Assembly: GCA_963699525.1 (NCBI GenBank)
Contig: CAVOUI010000012.1
Location: forward strand, 186,001 to 250,000
Length of the DNA: 64,000 nt
Direction: 5' to 3'
DNA from: SG8-41 sp963699525
GTDB taxonomy: Bacteria > Pseudomonadota > Gammaproteobacteria > Burkholderiales > SG8-41
Shown in pieces: positions 25,480 through 34,600 of this stretch (position 1 is the stretch's first letter; each line of letters begins with the position of its first letter). Position numbers and translations under genes: made by a program. The notes under the pieces are model-generated. The model was not told the origin of the DNA, did no database searches, and was given only the letters and a program-made list of their open reading frames with translations.

Positions 25480-26855
25480 TGGATCCGCGGCCCAATTTTC
25501 TCGTCATCCTGATCGACGACCTGCGCTTCGACGAGTTCGGCGCCGGCGGACATCCCTACCTGAAGACGCCGCACGTCGACCGCATCGCGCGCGAGGGCGC
25601 GCTCTTCGAGCGGGCGTTCCACACGACGCCGATCTGCTCGCCCAACCGCGCGTCGATCCTGACCGGCCAGTACGCGAGCCGCCACGGCATCATCGACAAC
25701 GTCGCGCGCGACGCCGCGAGCCACCGCCTGCCGAACTACCACCTCGAGCTGAAGCGGCTCGGCTACGAGACCGCGCACATCGGCAAGTGGCACATGGGCA
25801 ACAGCGGGGAGCCCCGACCGGGCTATGACTTCTGGGTGAGCTTCGATGGCCACGGCCGCCTCAATGACCCGAGGTTGAACGAGGACGGCGTCACCGTGCA
25901 GCACAGCGGCTATATCACGGACATCCTGAACGCGATGGCAACCGAATTCGTGAGCCGCCGGCACGACCGGCCGTGGTCGCTGTTCTTCGCGCACAAGGCG
26001 GTGCACCCGGATGCGGAGCAGGCGGCCGACGGCACCTTCAAGATGGACGGCTACCGCCCCGCCGAGCGGCACAAGGACCTCTACCGCGGCTGCGTATTTC
26101 CGAAAAAGCCCAACATGCTCCCGGCCGCCGAGGTCGTGAAGCAGAAGCCCGCGTGGGAGGAGGCGCTGCGGCTGCGGACCAACGCGCAATCTCGCGCGCT
26201 CCTCGACGCGATACACGCCGGCGAGCAGGAAGAGATTCGTCTTCGCGCCTGCATGATGGCGGCGGTGGACGAGGGGGTCGGCATGCTGTTCGAGGCGCTC
26301 GAGAAGACCCGTCAGCTCGACCGCACCTTCATTCTCTTCCTCGGCGACAACGGCTACTTTTTCGGCGAGCACGGGCTCGGGCCCGAGCGCCGGTTCGCCT
26401 ACGAGGAAGGCATCCGCTCGCCGTTCATCGCGCGCTACCCGAAGCGCATCAAGGACGGAACGCGCGTCAAGGACCTCGTCATCTGCCAGGACATCGCGCC
26501 GACGTTGATCCAGCTCGCGGGCGGGAAGCCCGGCCCGCAGATCCAGGGCCGGTCGCTGCTGCCGCTCCTCGCCGGCCGGCGCGGCGGGTGGCGCAAGTCG
26601 TTCCTCATGGAGTACTGGGCCGAGAACGCCTACCCGTGGCTCATCGGCATGACCTACAAGGCCGTGCGCACCGAACGCCACAAATACATCCGCTGGGTGA
26701 ACCGCAGCCGCAACGGCGAGCTCGACGAGCTCTACGATCTCGACCGCGATCCCTACGAGATCGCGAACGTCATCGGCAGGCCGGCGTATCGCGCGGTGCG
26801 CGACCGCCTGCGGCGCGAGCTGCGGCGCCTCGCCGCCGAGGCCGGCGGTCTCTGA
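25479..26855 (+). CDS. Sulfatase, Cys-type, cytoplasmic
   Basis: A 458-residue enzyme of the alkaline phosphatase-like sulfatase family that hydrolyses sulfate or phosphonate esters. The formylglycine motif CSPNR has its Cys at residue 53, followed by ASILTGQYASRHG; the metal-binding Asp pair is at residues 13-14 (VILIDD) and a second metal site is FLGDNGYFFGEHG near 287. No signal peptide is seen, so it is probably cytoplasmic and acts after uptake by the coupled Bug system. A formylglycine-generating or anaerobic maturase is needed and is not in the window. Choline-sulfatase, arylsulfatase and phosphonate monoesterase all remain possible. Confidence 0.92.
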   Translation: MDPRPNFLVILIDDLRFDEFGAGGHPYLKTPHVDRIAREGALFERAFHTTPICSPNRASILTGQYASRHGIIDNVARDAASHRLPNYHLELKRLGYETAHIGKWHMGNSGEPRPGYDFWVSFDGHGRLNDPRLNEDGVTVQHSGYITDILNAMATEFVSRRHDRPWSLFFAHKAVHPDAEQAADGTFKMDGYRPAERHKDLYRGCVFPKKPNMLPAAEVVKQKPAWEEALRLRTNAQSRALLDAIHAGEQEEIRLRACMMAAVDEGVGMLFEALEKTRQLDRTFILFLGDNGYFFGEHGLGPERRFAYEEGIRSPFIARYPKRIKDGTRVKDLVICQDIAPTLIQLAGGKPGPQIQGRSLLPLLAGRRGGWRKSFLMEYWAENAYPWLIGMTYKAVRTERHKYIRWVNRSRNGELDELYDLDRDPYEIANVIGRPAYRAVRDRLRRELRRLAAEAGGL

Positions 26856-26946
26856 GCGGCGTCGCCTTGCTGCGCGCAGGCGCTTATCGGTTAAGGTTGT
26901 CGTCCCGAAGCCGTTTCCCGACAGAACGAATCCGAGGAGGAGAATA

Positions 26947-27912
26947 ATGCGTTTCGCCCGATGGCTCGCATTGCCGGCCGCGGTCATGGATTGCTTTTGC
27001 GGCCCACGCGCAGACTTATCCCGCCAAGCCGGTCCGGATCATCGTGCCCTTCGCGCCCGGTGGCGCGACCGACATCGTCACGCGCCTCCTGGGCCAGAAG
27101 CTGACCGTGACCTGGGGCCAGCAGGTGGTAGCGGACAACCGCGCGGGCGCATCCGGCAACATCGGCGCGGAGCTGGCTGCGAAGGCGCCGCCCGATGGCT
27201 ACACGCTGTTCATGACCTCGGGGTCGGTGATTGCCGCGAACCTGCACATGTTCAGGAAGCTCAATTGGAACCCGGAGAAGGACCTGGTGGCGATCACCAA
27301 CGTCGCGAGCGGGCCGCAGATCATTGCGACGCACCCCAGCGTTCCGGCGAGATCCGTCAAGGAGCTGATCGCGCTCGCCAAGGCGAAGCCCGGTGAGCTG
27401 ACCTTCGGCTCCGCCGGCGTCGGCACGCAGACGCATCTTGCGGCGGAAAATTTTCTCTATACCGCCGGCATCAACGCCATCCACATTCCGTACAAGGGCG
27501 AAGGCCCGGCGATGGTGGACCTCGTGGCGGGGCAGATCGTGTTCGTCACGCCCAATCTTTCGGCGGCGATCGGCTACGTGCAGCAGGGCAGGCTGCGCGC
27601 GCTCGGGGTCACTAGCAGGCAGCGCGTGCCGGCGCTGAAGGACGTACCGGCGGTCGCGGAAACGCTGCCCGGGTTCGAGAACCTGGGCTGGTTCGGCCTC
27701 ATGGCGCCGACCGGGACGCCTCGCCGCGGTGATCGACAAGGTCTATCGCGACACCGCGACAGCGCTCGAAGGCTGCGGACTTGCGCAAGCGCTTCGACGA
27801 TCTCGGCATGGCGCCGGTCGGCAATGCGCCCGCCGATTTCGCGAAAGCGATCCGGGAGGAATCCGGGCTCTGGGCGAAAGTCATCCGCGCGCGCAAGCTC
27901 GAGGTAAACTGA
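26947..27912 (+). pseudogene. Bug/TctC family receptor with two frame breaks
   Basis: ATG 26947 follows a strong GAGGAGGAG site and begins a signal peptide (MRFARWLALPAAV), but the frame shifts near 26985-27000 to continue as AHAQTYPAKPVRIIVPFAPGGATD. The body is intact through APTGTP near 27720, where a second shift leads to a normal C-terminus (VIDKVYRDTA...IRARKLEVN) ending at TGA 27910-27912. Both breaks are single-base type. It stands between the sulfatase and the fumarase genes in the same direction. Repair of two bases would restore a standard ~320-residue receptor. Confidence 0.8.
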
Positions 27913-27957
27913 CCGCAGCGCGGCTGGTCAGTCTTGATGATGAATTACGAGTGACGC

Positions 27958-28833
27958 ATGAAGGTTGACCTGAAGCAGGTCGAGGAGGCGTCGAAGGAGC
28001 TCTACATCCGCGCCCTCAAGATCCTGCCGCCCGACATCAAGCAGGGTCTCGACCGGCTCGACGCGTCCGAGACGAGCGCGCGCGCGAAGAAGGTGCTCGG
28101 CACCATCATCAAGAACGTCGCGGTGGCGGAGGCGACGGACAATCTCACCTGCCAGGACACCGGGGTGCCGATCTACAACGTCACCATCGGGCGCAATGTC
28201 CAGGTGGACGGGGTCGATCTCGAGGCGGCGATCCGCAGAGGCTGCGCGCGGGCGACGACCGAGCATCCGTTGCGCTCCTCGGTCGTGCACCCGATCACGC
28301 GCGTGAACGAGCAGACCTCGTGCGGGATCCGCATCCCGGCGATCCATTTCGGCTACTCCGAGCAGCCGGAGGAGCTGACCCTGCAGATGATCCCCAAGGG
28401 CAGCGGCTCGGAGAACAACTCCTGGCTCAGGATGGCGGTGCCGGCGGAGGGGGTGGACGCGATCAAGACCTTTGTCGTGGACTGCGTGCTCGATGCGGGC
28501 GGCAAAACCTGCCCGCCGACCATCGTCGGCGTCGGCATCGGCGGCAGCGCGGACCTCTGCGTCGCGCTCGCCAAGCTCGCGGCGATCCGCCCGCTCGGCA
28601 CGAACAGCGATGACCCCGAGGGCGCGAAGCTCGAAGCGGAGTTGACGCGCGCGGTGAACCAGCTCGGGGTCGGCCCCCAGGGGCTCGGCGGCGACTCGAC
28701 GGCGTTCGCCGTCCACGTCGAGCTTGCCGCGACGCACATCACCATGAACCCGGTGGCGGTGAACATGCAGTGCCACGCCGCGCGCCGCGCCTCCGCGACC
28801 TTCACGCCGAAGGGCGTGACCTACGGGTTCTAG
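27958..28833 (+). CDS. Class I fumarate hydratase/tartrate dehydratase, alpha subunit
   Basis: A 291-residue subunit of the iron-sulfur hydro-lyase family (FumA N-domain/TtdA). Cluster-binding Cys are in DNLTCQDTGVP near residue 61, GGKTCPPT near 183 and probably NMQCHAARRA near 272. The oxygen-sensitive [4Fe-4S] enzyme interconverts fumarate and malate or dehydrates tartrate. The beta subunit follows after 7 bp. Adjacent to an Sdh/Frd-like flavoprotein, a fumarase role is favoured. Confidence 0.92.
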   Translation: MKVDLKQVEEASKELYIRALKILPPDIKQGLDRLDASETSARAKKVLGTIIKNVAVAEATDNLTCQDTGVPIYNVTIGRNVQVDGVDLEAAIRRGCARATTEHPLRSSVVHPITRVNEQTSCGIRIPAIHFGYSEQPEELTLQMIPKGSGSENNSWLRMAVPAEGVDAIKTFVVDCVLDAGGKTCPPTIVGVGIGGSADLCVALAKLAAIRPLGTNSDDPEGAKLEAELTRAVNQLGVGPQGLGGDSTAFAVHVELAATHITMNPVAVNMQCHAARRASATFTPKGVTYGF

Positions 28834-28840
28834 CAGCGAG

Positions 28841-29455
28841 ATGGCGCACTACGACTTCACCATGCCGGTGACGGAAGAGCAGGCGAGGGCGCTCCGCGTG
28901 GGCGACACCGTCACCCTCAACGGCACGCTCTTCGGCATCCGCGACGCGACGTTGATCCACATGTTCGACCGCGGGCGGAAGACCCGCTTTGACCTGCGCG
29001 GTCACGCGCTGATCCACACCGCGCCCAACGTGCGGTGGGTGGGCGAGACCCAGGCCACCCCGGCCGGCTACGCGCCCGTGTGCGTGGGCACCACCACCAG
29101 CGCCCGCATGGAGCGCTTTACGCGCCCGCTGATGCGCGAATACGGCGCGCGCATCCTGATCGGCAAGGGCGGGCTTGGCGAAGGCTCGGCGGCCGCGTTC
29201 AAGGATCTGGGCGGTGCCTATCTCGCGGTCATTGGAGGCGCAGCCGCGCTCGAAACGACCTGGGTGGAGGCGATCGAAGACGTGGACCTCGATGACCTCA
29301 ACCCCGAGTCGCTGTGGAAATTCCGCGTGAAGGGGTTCGGTCCGCTGCTCGTCGCGATGGACGCCCACGGCGGGAGCCTCTATACCGAGGTCAACCAGGC
29401 GGCACGCGCGAAGCGCGCCACCGCGCTCGCTTCCCTCGGCGTGAAGCGCCAGTGA
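28841..29455 (+). CDS. Class I fumarate hydratase/tartrate dehydratase, beta subunit
   Basis: A 204-residue subunit (FumA C-domain/TtdB). Characteristic stretches are LRVGDTVTLNGTLFGIRDA, PTTSARMERFTRPLM in the form TTTSARMERFT, and ILIGKGGLGEGS near residue 105. It completes the hydro-lyase with the gene upstream. Its stop overlaps the GTG start of the flavoprotein (GTGA), so fumarase and flavoprotein are made in step. Confidence 0.92.
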   Translation: MAHYDFTMPVTEEQARALRVGDTVTLNGTLFGIRDATLIHMFDRGRKTRFDLRGHALIHTAPNVRWVGETQATPAGYAPVCVGTTTSARMERFTRPLMREYGARILIGKGGLGEGSAAAFKDLGGAYLAVIGGAAALETTWVEAIEDVDLDDLNPESLWKFRVKGFGPLLVAMDAHGGSLYTEVNQAARAKRATALASLGVKRQ

Positions 29456-31176
29456 AGCGGCTCAAGACCGACATCCTGATACTCGGCTCCGGCGGGGCGG
29501 GGCTGTTCGCCGCGCTTCACGCGCACCAGGCCGACCCCGCTCTGTCGATCACGGTCGCGGTGAAGGGGCTCCTCGGCAAGTGCGGCTGCACGCGCATGGT
29601 GCAGGGCGGCTACAACGTCGCGCTCGCGCCGGAGGACTCGGTCGAGCGCCACTTCATGGATACCATCGAGGGCGGCAAGTGGCTCCCCGACCAGGAACTT
29701 GCCTGGATCCTGGTTTCCGTCGCCGTGGAGCGCATTCGCGAGCTGGAGAACGAGCTCGGTTGCTACTTCGACCGCAACCCCGACGGCACCCTCCACCAGA
29801 AGGCGTTCGCGGGTCAGACCTTCGACCGCACCGTCCACAAGGGCGATCTCACCGGTATCGAGATCATCAACCGCCTCGCCGAGCAAGTGTGGGCGCGCGG
29901 CATCGCGCGACTGGAAGAGCACCGCGCGGTGGAGTTCATCCACAACCGCGGCGGCGATGCGCTCGCGGGCGTGCTGATGGTGGACATCAGGACTGGCGAG
30001 TTTCTGATGGTGCAAGCGAAAGCGGTGCTGCTCGCCACCGGCGGCGGCCCGACCATGTACAAGTACCACACGCCTTCCGGCGACAAGACCTGCGACGGGC
30101 TTGCGATGGCGCTGCGCGCCGGGTTGACGCTGCGCGACATGGAGATGGTGCAGTTTCACCCGACGGGTCTGCTGGCGGGCCCCGGCACGCGCATGACGGG
30201 CACCGTGCTCGAGGAAGGCCTGCGCGGTTCCGGCGGCTACCTCCTGGACGGATCGAAGCGCCGCTTCATGCAGGACTACGACTCCAAGGGCGAGCGCGCC
30301 ACGCGCGACATCGTCTCGCGCGCAATCTACGGCGAAATGCGCGCGGGCCGGACGACGCCCCACGGCGGCGTCTACATCAGCATGGGGCACCTCGGGGCGG
30401 AGCGCGTGCGCCGCGAATTCAAGGGCATGGTCGAGCGCTGCGCCGATTGCGGCTTCGACCTCGCCGCCGGCCTGGTCGAGGTCGTGCCGACCGCGCATTA
30501 CATGATGGGCGGCGTCGTGTTCCGCGCCGACTGCGCGACGGATCTCGCGGGGCTCTTCGTCGCGGGAGAGGACTCCGGCGGCGTGCACGGCGCGAACCGC
30601 CTCGGCGGCAACGGCGTCGCCAACTCGACGGTCTTCGGCGGCATCGCGGGTGACGTCATGCCCGGATGGGTGCGCCGCAGCGGACGCTTTCACGAGCCGG
30701 ACGAGGCGGCCGTCGAGCAGGCGATGCAGCGCGCGCGGGCGCCGCTCGGCAAACCGAGGGGCGACCTCAACGCAATCCGCGAGCGTCTCTACGACGTGAT
30801 GTGGGACGACGTCGGCATCGTGCGCGACGCCGCGGGGCTCGCGCGGGCGGAGGGCGCGCTCGAGGAGCTGGAGGCCCGGCTCGACGCGACCGGCGTGGAA
30901 GGCGGAAGCCTCGCGTTCAATCTCACCTGGCACGACTGGTTGAACCTCAAGAACCTGCTGCTCGTATCGAAGGCGATCCGCGCGTCGGCGGCGGCGCGGG
31001 AGGATTCGCGCGGCGCGCACTATCGGTCGGATTTTCCCGAGGTGCGAGATCTCGACCGTTCGCGCTACACGTGCGTCAACTGGCGCGAGGATCGCTTCGA
31101 GGTCTCCACGCGCCCGGTCGAGTTCGCGCGGGTGAGACCTGGGGAGACGCTGCTGAAGGAGCCAGCCGCAGCTTGA
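29452..31176 (+). CDS. Succinate dehydrogenase/fumarate reductase-like flavoprotein subunit
   Basis: A 574-residue FAD protein, GTG start at 29452. LGSGGAGLFAALHA at residues 11-24 binds FAD; MVQFHPTG near 230, TVLEEGLRGSGG near 250 and HYMMGGV near 348 are substrate-site blocks of the Sdh/Frd/aspartate oxidase family. At the position where SdhA/FrdA carry the flavinylated His (SHTVAAQGG), this protein has CTRMVQGG, with Cys46 replacing His, so the FAD is probably not linked in the usual way. Partner of the iron-sulfur subunit at 23.1 kb by family and context. Confidence 0.9.
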   Translation: MKRLKTDILILGSGGAGLFAALHAHQADPALSITVAVKGLLGKCGCTRMVQGGYNVALAPEDSVERHFMDTIEGGKWLPDQELAWILVSVAVERIRELENELGCYFDRNPDGTLHQKAFAGQTFDRTVHKGDLTGIEIINRLAEQVWARGIARLEEHRAVEFIHNRGGDALAGVLMVDIRTGEFLMVQAKAVLLATGGGPTMYKYHTPSGDKTCDGLAMALRAGLTLRDMEMVQFHPTGLLAGPGTRMTGTVLEEGLRGSGGYLLDGSKRRFMQDYDSKGERATRDIVSRAIYGEMRAGRTTPHGGVYISMGHLGAERVRREFKGMVERCADCGFDLAAGLVEVVPTAHYMMGGVVFRADCATDLAGLFVAGEDSGGVHGANRLGGNGVANSTVFGGIAGDVMPGWVRRSGRFHEPDEAAVEQAMQRARAPLGKPRGDLNAIRERLYDVMWDDVGIVRDAAGLARAEGALEELEARLDATGVEGGSLAFNLTWHDWLNLKNLLLVSKAIRASAAAREDSRGAHYRSDFPEVRDLDRSRYTCVNWREDRFEVSTRPVEFARVRPGETLLKEPAAA

Positions 31177-31190
31177 AAAAAGGAGGAAGC

Positions 31191-32153
31191 ATGAAGCGTT
31201 CGTTTGCATGGATGGGAGCAATCGTTTGCCTCGCCGGGTCACCCGCCGTGGCGCAGGAGTATCCCGCTCGGCCGGTCCGATTGATTGTTCCGTTTCCGGC
31301 GGGGGGCGGCAGCGACATCATTGCGCGCGTGGTCGCGCAGAAGATGAGCGGCTCGCTCGGGCAGACCGTGGTGGTCGAGAACCGTGCCGGCGCGAGCGGC
31401 AATATCGCCGCCGAGATCGTCGCCAAGTCCGCCGCGGACGGCTACACCATTCTGTTCGGCAACTCGGCGCTCTCGATCAGCCCCGCGGTCTTCGCGAAGC
31501 TCAACTACGACCCCGTCCGGGACTTCACGCCGATCTCGATGGCTTCCTCCTACCCGTTTGTGCTGGTGTCGCACCCATCGCTACCGGTTCGGAGCGTGAA
31601 GGATCTCGTCGCCTTGGCCCGGGCGCGGCCGGACCAGATCACCTATGCCTCCGCCGGCTCCGGCACGATGTCGCACATGGCGATGGAATTGCTGCGGCTC
31701 AATACCGCGATCAAGCTTACGCACCTGCCGTACAAGGGGGCCGCGCCCGCTTCGGTCAGCCTGATGTCCGGCGAGACCCAGTGCGCATTCATCGTGATGC
31801 CGGTCGTCGGACCGCAGATCAAGGCCGGCAAGATGCGCGGGCTCGGCGTGGCCGCGCCGGCGCGCTCGACGGCGGCGCCCGAGGTGCCGACCATGGAGGA
31901 GGCCGGCATCAAGGGCCACATCGCGCTCCAGTGGAACGGATTCTTCGCGCCGGCGCGCACATCCCAGTCGATCCTCGACCGGTTGTATCGCGAGCTGGCG
32001 AAGACGGTACACCTCCCCGACGTCAAGCAACGCTTCGAGGCGGAAGGCGCAACGCCGGCCGGCACCAGCCCGGCTGAATTCACGGCGTTCTTCCGCTCCG
32101 AGACGGTGAAGTGGGCGGACGTCGCGCGGCGCTCGGGCACCAAGCTCGATTGA
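31191..32153 (+). CDS. Bug/TctC family periplasmic substrate-binding receptor
   Basis: A 320-residue receptor starting at ATG 31191 behind an AGGAGG site; signal peptide MKRSFAWMGAIVCLAGSPAVAQ before EYPARPVR. Blocks: LIVPFPAGGGSD, ENRAGASG, DGYTILFG, LPVRSVKDL, GSGTMSHM, HLPYKGAAP. Only 14 bp separate it from the flavoprotein, so it likely belongs to the same transcript and may bind a C4-dicarboxylate or its precursor. Confidence 0.94.
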   Translation: MKRSFAWMGAIVCLAGSPAVAQEYPARPVRLIVPFPAGGGSDIIARVVAQKMSGSLGQTVVVENRAGASGNIAAEIVAKSAADGYTILFGNSALSISPAVFAKLNYDPVRDFTPISMASSYPFVLVSHPSLPVRSVKDLVALARARPDQITYASAGSGTMSHMAMELLRLNTAIKLTHLPYKGAAPASVSLMSGETQCAFIVMPVVGPQIKAGKMRGLGVAAPARSTAAPEVPTMEEAGIKGHIALQWNGFFAPARTSQSILDRLYRELAKTVHLPDVKQRFEAEGATPAGTSPAEFTAFFRSETVKWADVARRSGTKLD

Positions 32154-32188
32154 TCCGGTGACGAGAGACGGGTCGATGACGGTGATAG

Positions 32189-33241
32189 GTGAACGACGGT
32201 TTTGCACTCGACCTCGCGACCTGCACGGTCTCGTCGGAGTCGAAGCAATCCATCGAGGAGCTGACGCTGCTCGCGGCGCGGGCATTGCAACGCGCGGGCG
32301 CGGCGCGCGCGACCGCGCAGTTGGCCGCGCAAGCGCTGGTCGCGGCGGAAACGGAAGGGCTCTCCGGGCACGGACTTTCGCGCGTCGCGCTCTACGCGCA
32401 GCACCTGAAGCAGGGTCGCGTTGACGGAAAGGCGAAACCCAAGATCGTCAAGAAGAAGGGCGCCACCTGCCTCGTGGATGCGGGAGGGGGCCTGGCGTTC
32501 CCCGCCTGCGCTATCGCGGTTAGAGAGGCCATCAAGCGCGCGAAGCGCTACGGCATCGCGTTTGCCGGGGTGACCAACAGCCATCACTTCGGCGCGGCGG
32601 CCTACCACCTTGCGCCGGTCGCGCTGGCGGGGCTCGTCGGGCTTGCTTTCACCAATTCGCCCTCCGCGATCAACGCCTGGGGCGGGAAGAAGGCGTTCTT
32701 CGGCACGAATCCCATTGCGGCGATCTTCCCGCGCAGGGGCGCCGAACCCGTCGTGGTGGACCTTTCGCTCACGGAGGTCGTGCGCGGCAAGATCATGCTC
32801 TACGCGAAGGAAGGAAAGCCCATCCCCCTCGGCTGGGCGGTGGACAAGGACGGCAATCCCACTACCGATCCGAAGGCGGCCCTGACCGGGAGCCTCGCCG
32901 CGATCGGCGGCGTGAAGGGAACGGCTCTCGCGCTGGTGGTGGAGCTTCTGACGGTCGCGCTGACCGGCGCCGCGTTCAGCTTCGAGAACGATTCCTACTT
33001 CGAGCCCGGCGGCAAGCCCCGCATCGGTCACGCCGTCATCGCGATCGATCCCGACGCGCTGGCGGGCGCGGACTCCTACTACTCGCGCCTGGAAGTCATG
33101 ATCTCGAGGATGCTTGCCGAAGACGGCGTTCGTCTTCCGGGCGTCCGCCGCCAGCAGGCCGCTGCCCGCGCCCGAGCGGACGGCGTCGAGATTGCCGACG
33201 CGCTGTTGGGCGAGCTGCGCCAGCTGGGCCGCAAGGCGTGA
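32189..33241 (+). CDS. Ldh_2 (malate/L-lactate/sulfolactate) family NAD(P)-dependent dehydrogenase
   Basis: A 350-residue oxidoreductase of the malate/L-lactate dehydrogenase (YlbC/ComC) family, distinct from classical Rossmann LDH. Seen: SGHGLSRV near residue 58, TNSHHFGAAAYH near 129, WGGKKAFFGTNPIA near 163 and VVVDLSLTEVVRGK near 189. Family members oxidise 2-hydroxy acids such as malate, lactate, ureidoglycolate or (R)-sulfolactate. GTG start; last gene of the co-directional 20-33 kb run. The family fits a hydroxy-acid pathway but does not fix the substrate. Confidence 0.88.
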   Translation: MNDGFALDLATCTVSSESKQSIEELTLLAARALQRAGAARATAQLAAQALVAAETEGLSGHGLSRVALYAQHLKQGRVDGKAKPKIVKKKGATCLVDAGGGLAFPACAIAVREAIKRAKRYGIAFAGVTNSHHFGAAAYHLAPVALAGLVGLAFTNSPSAINAWGGKKAFFGTNPIAAIFPRRGAEPVVVDLSLTEVVRGKIMLYAKEGKPIPLGWAVDKDGNPTTDPKAALTGSLAAIGGVKGTALALVVELLTVALTGAAFSFENDSYFEPGGKPRIGHAVIAIDPDALAGADSYYSRLEVMISRMLAEDGVRLPGVRRQQAAARARADGVEIADALLGELRQLGRKA

Positions 33242-33322
33242 AGCGGGCCAGGTTCCATAATCTGACAGGGCGATACTGTCCGCCGCTCCCGGCTGCTAAG
33301 ATGGCGGCTCTCGAAACGTGAA

Positions 33323-34564
33323 ATGGTCCGGACGATTGATATGTACAACCTTCACCTCACCCCCGAGCAGCTGGAGTTCCGCGAGACGGTGCGCGACTTC
33401 GTTGAAGGCGAAGTCAAGCCCGCGGCGCTCAACCCGAAGCGGCTGGAGCCGTTCGAGAAGCCGCTCCTCGCGAACCTGGTCGACAAAGCCGCGCAGATGG
33501 GCCTGCGTACCCTCGCGCTGTCCGAGGAGGCGGGCGGCGCGGGCGCCGACGGGCTTACGTCCTGCATCGTGATGGAGGAGCTGGGCGCGGGCGACGTGGA
33601 CGTCGCCGCCGTGCTGGCGCAAACCGCGGTGCTCGCACGTGTCCTGTTCGATCGCCTCATGACGCCTGCGCAGCGCGGCCGCTGGCTGCCCGCGTTCGTC
33701 AAGGACGACCGCTATCACCTCGCCTGCGTTGGAGCCGATTCCGGGACGGGGACCGGGTGGACTTACCATCGCCCGGCGGTCGAAGGCGGCGCCGTTCCGG
33801 TTGCGGTGAAACAGGGCAATGACTGGGTGATCAACGGTGCCCTTCCGTTTGTCGCCAACGCCACCGTCGCGAAACTTTTCGCGGTGCAGGCGCGAACCGG
33901 TACCGGCGCACCGGTTACTCTGCTGGTGTCGCGCGACGCGCCGGGCCTGACGGTGCGCGAGCCCCTCAGGGCGGTCGGCGAGGTGATTCGCTGGCATCAC
34001 GGCGCGGGCGCCGGTGTGGCGCTCAAGGACTGCCGCGTCCCCGCGGACAATTTGCTCGGAGAAGGGGCGAAGGGCGCTGCCGCGCTCGACGCCGGAATGG
34101 CATGGGGCGTCCCGCAGCTCGCGGCGATCAACCTCGGGCTCGGCCGCGCGGCGTTCGACGCCGCCGTGGACTACTCGAAAATCCGGCGCCAGGGCGGGCG
34201 CAACATCATCGAGCACCAGGCGATCGGAACCAAGCTCGCCGACTGCGCGATCCGGCTGGAGCTCGCGCGCAACCTGATCTGGAAGTCGGCGTGGGCGCTC
34301 GACCATCCCGAGGCCGTCGCCGATCGCAGCGTGTCCGGGCTCCCGCTCCACGTCATGGCCCGGGTCTACACGGCGGAGGCGGTCAACGAGATCGCGCTGC
34401 TGTCGGCGGAGTGCTTCGGCGCCATGGGCGTCATGCGCGACATGCCGCTGCAGAAGTACGTGCACGATTCGATGGTGTTCCGGCACGCGGAGGACAGCGA
34501 CAGCGCGGCGAAGCTTCAGGTCGCGGAATCGGTGGCCGGCTATCAGCGGCCAATGGCTGCATAA
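33323..34564 (+). CDS. Acyl-CoA dehydrogenase family protein (divergent)
   Basis: A 413-residue flavoprotein of the acyl-CoA dehydrogenase fold (start ATG 33323; ATG 33341, MYNLHLTPEQ, is an equally good alternative). N-terminal helical domain, then a beta domain, then SKIRRQGGR-like YSKIRRQGGRNIIEHQ near residue 288. In the C-terminal region the usual substrate-site EGT is replaced: the sequence reads KYVHDSMVFRHAEDSD, so the Glu may be kept but the motif is not canonical. A similar gene follows 36 bp later, separated by a G-rich repeat. Possibly one half of a heteromeric enzyme. Confidence 0.85.
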   Translation: MVRTIDMYNLHLTPEQLEFRETVRDFVEGEVKPAALNPKRLEPFEKPLLANLVDKAAQMGLRTLALSEEAGGAGADGLTSCIVMEELGAGDVDVAAVLAQTAVLARVLFDRLMTPAQRGRWLPAFVKDDRYHLACVGADSGTGTGWTYHRPAVEGGAVPVAVKQGNDWVINGALPFVANATVAKLFAVQARTGTGAPVTLLVSRDAPGLTVREPLRAVGEVIRWHHGAGAGVALKDCRVPADNLLGEGAKGAAALDAGMAWGVPQLAAINLGLGRAAFDAAVDYSKIRRQGGRNIIEHQAIGTKLADCAIRLELARNLIWKSAWALDHPEAVADRSVSGLPLHVMARVYTAEAVNEIALLSAECFGAMGVMRDMPLQKYVHDSMVFRHAEDSDSAAKLQVAESVAGYQRPMAA

Positions 34565-34568
34565 GGAC

Positions 34569-34600
34569 GAGGGATGAGGGCGGAGGGATGAGGAGATGAA
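34569..34600. repeat. G-rich GGGATGA-type repeat between acyl-CoA dehydrogenase genes
   Basis: Imperfect tandem heptamers (GGGATGA, GGGCGGA, GGGATGA). A 24-base core at 34570-34593 recurs exactly at 53811-53834 inside tsaD. It fills the gap and may also provide the ribosome site (GAGGAGATGAA) of the next gene. Confidence 0.75.
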
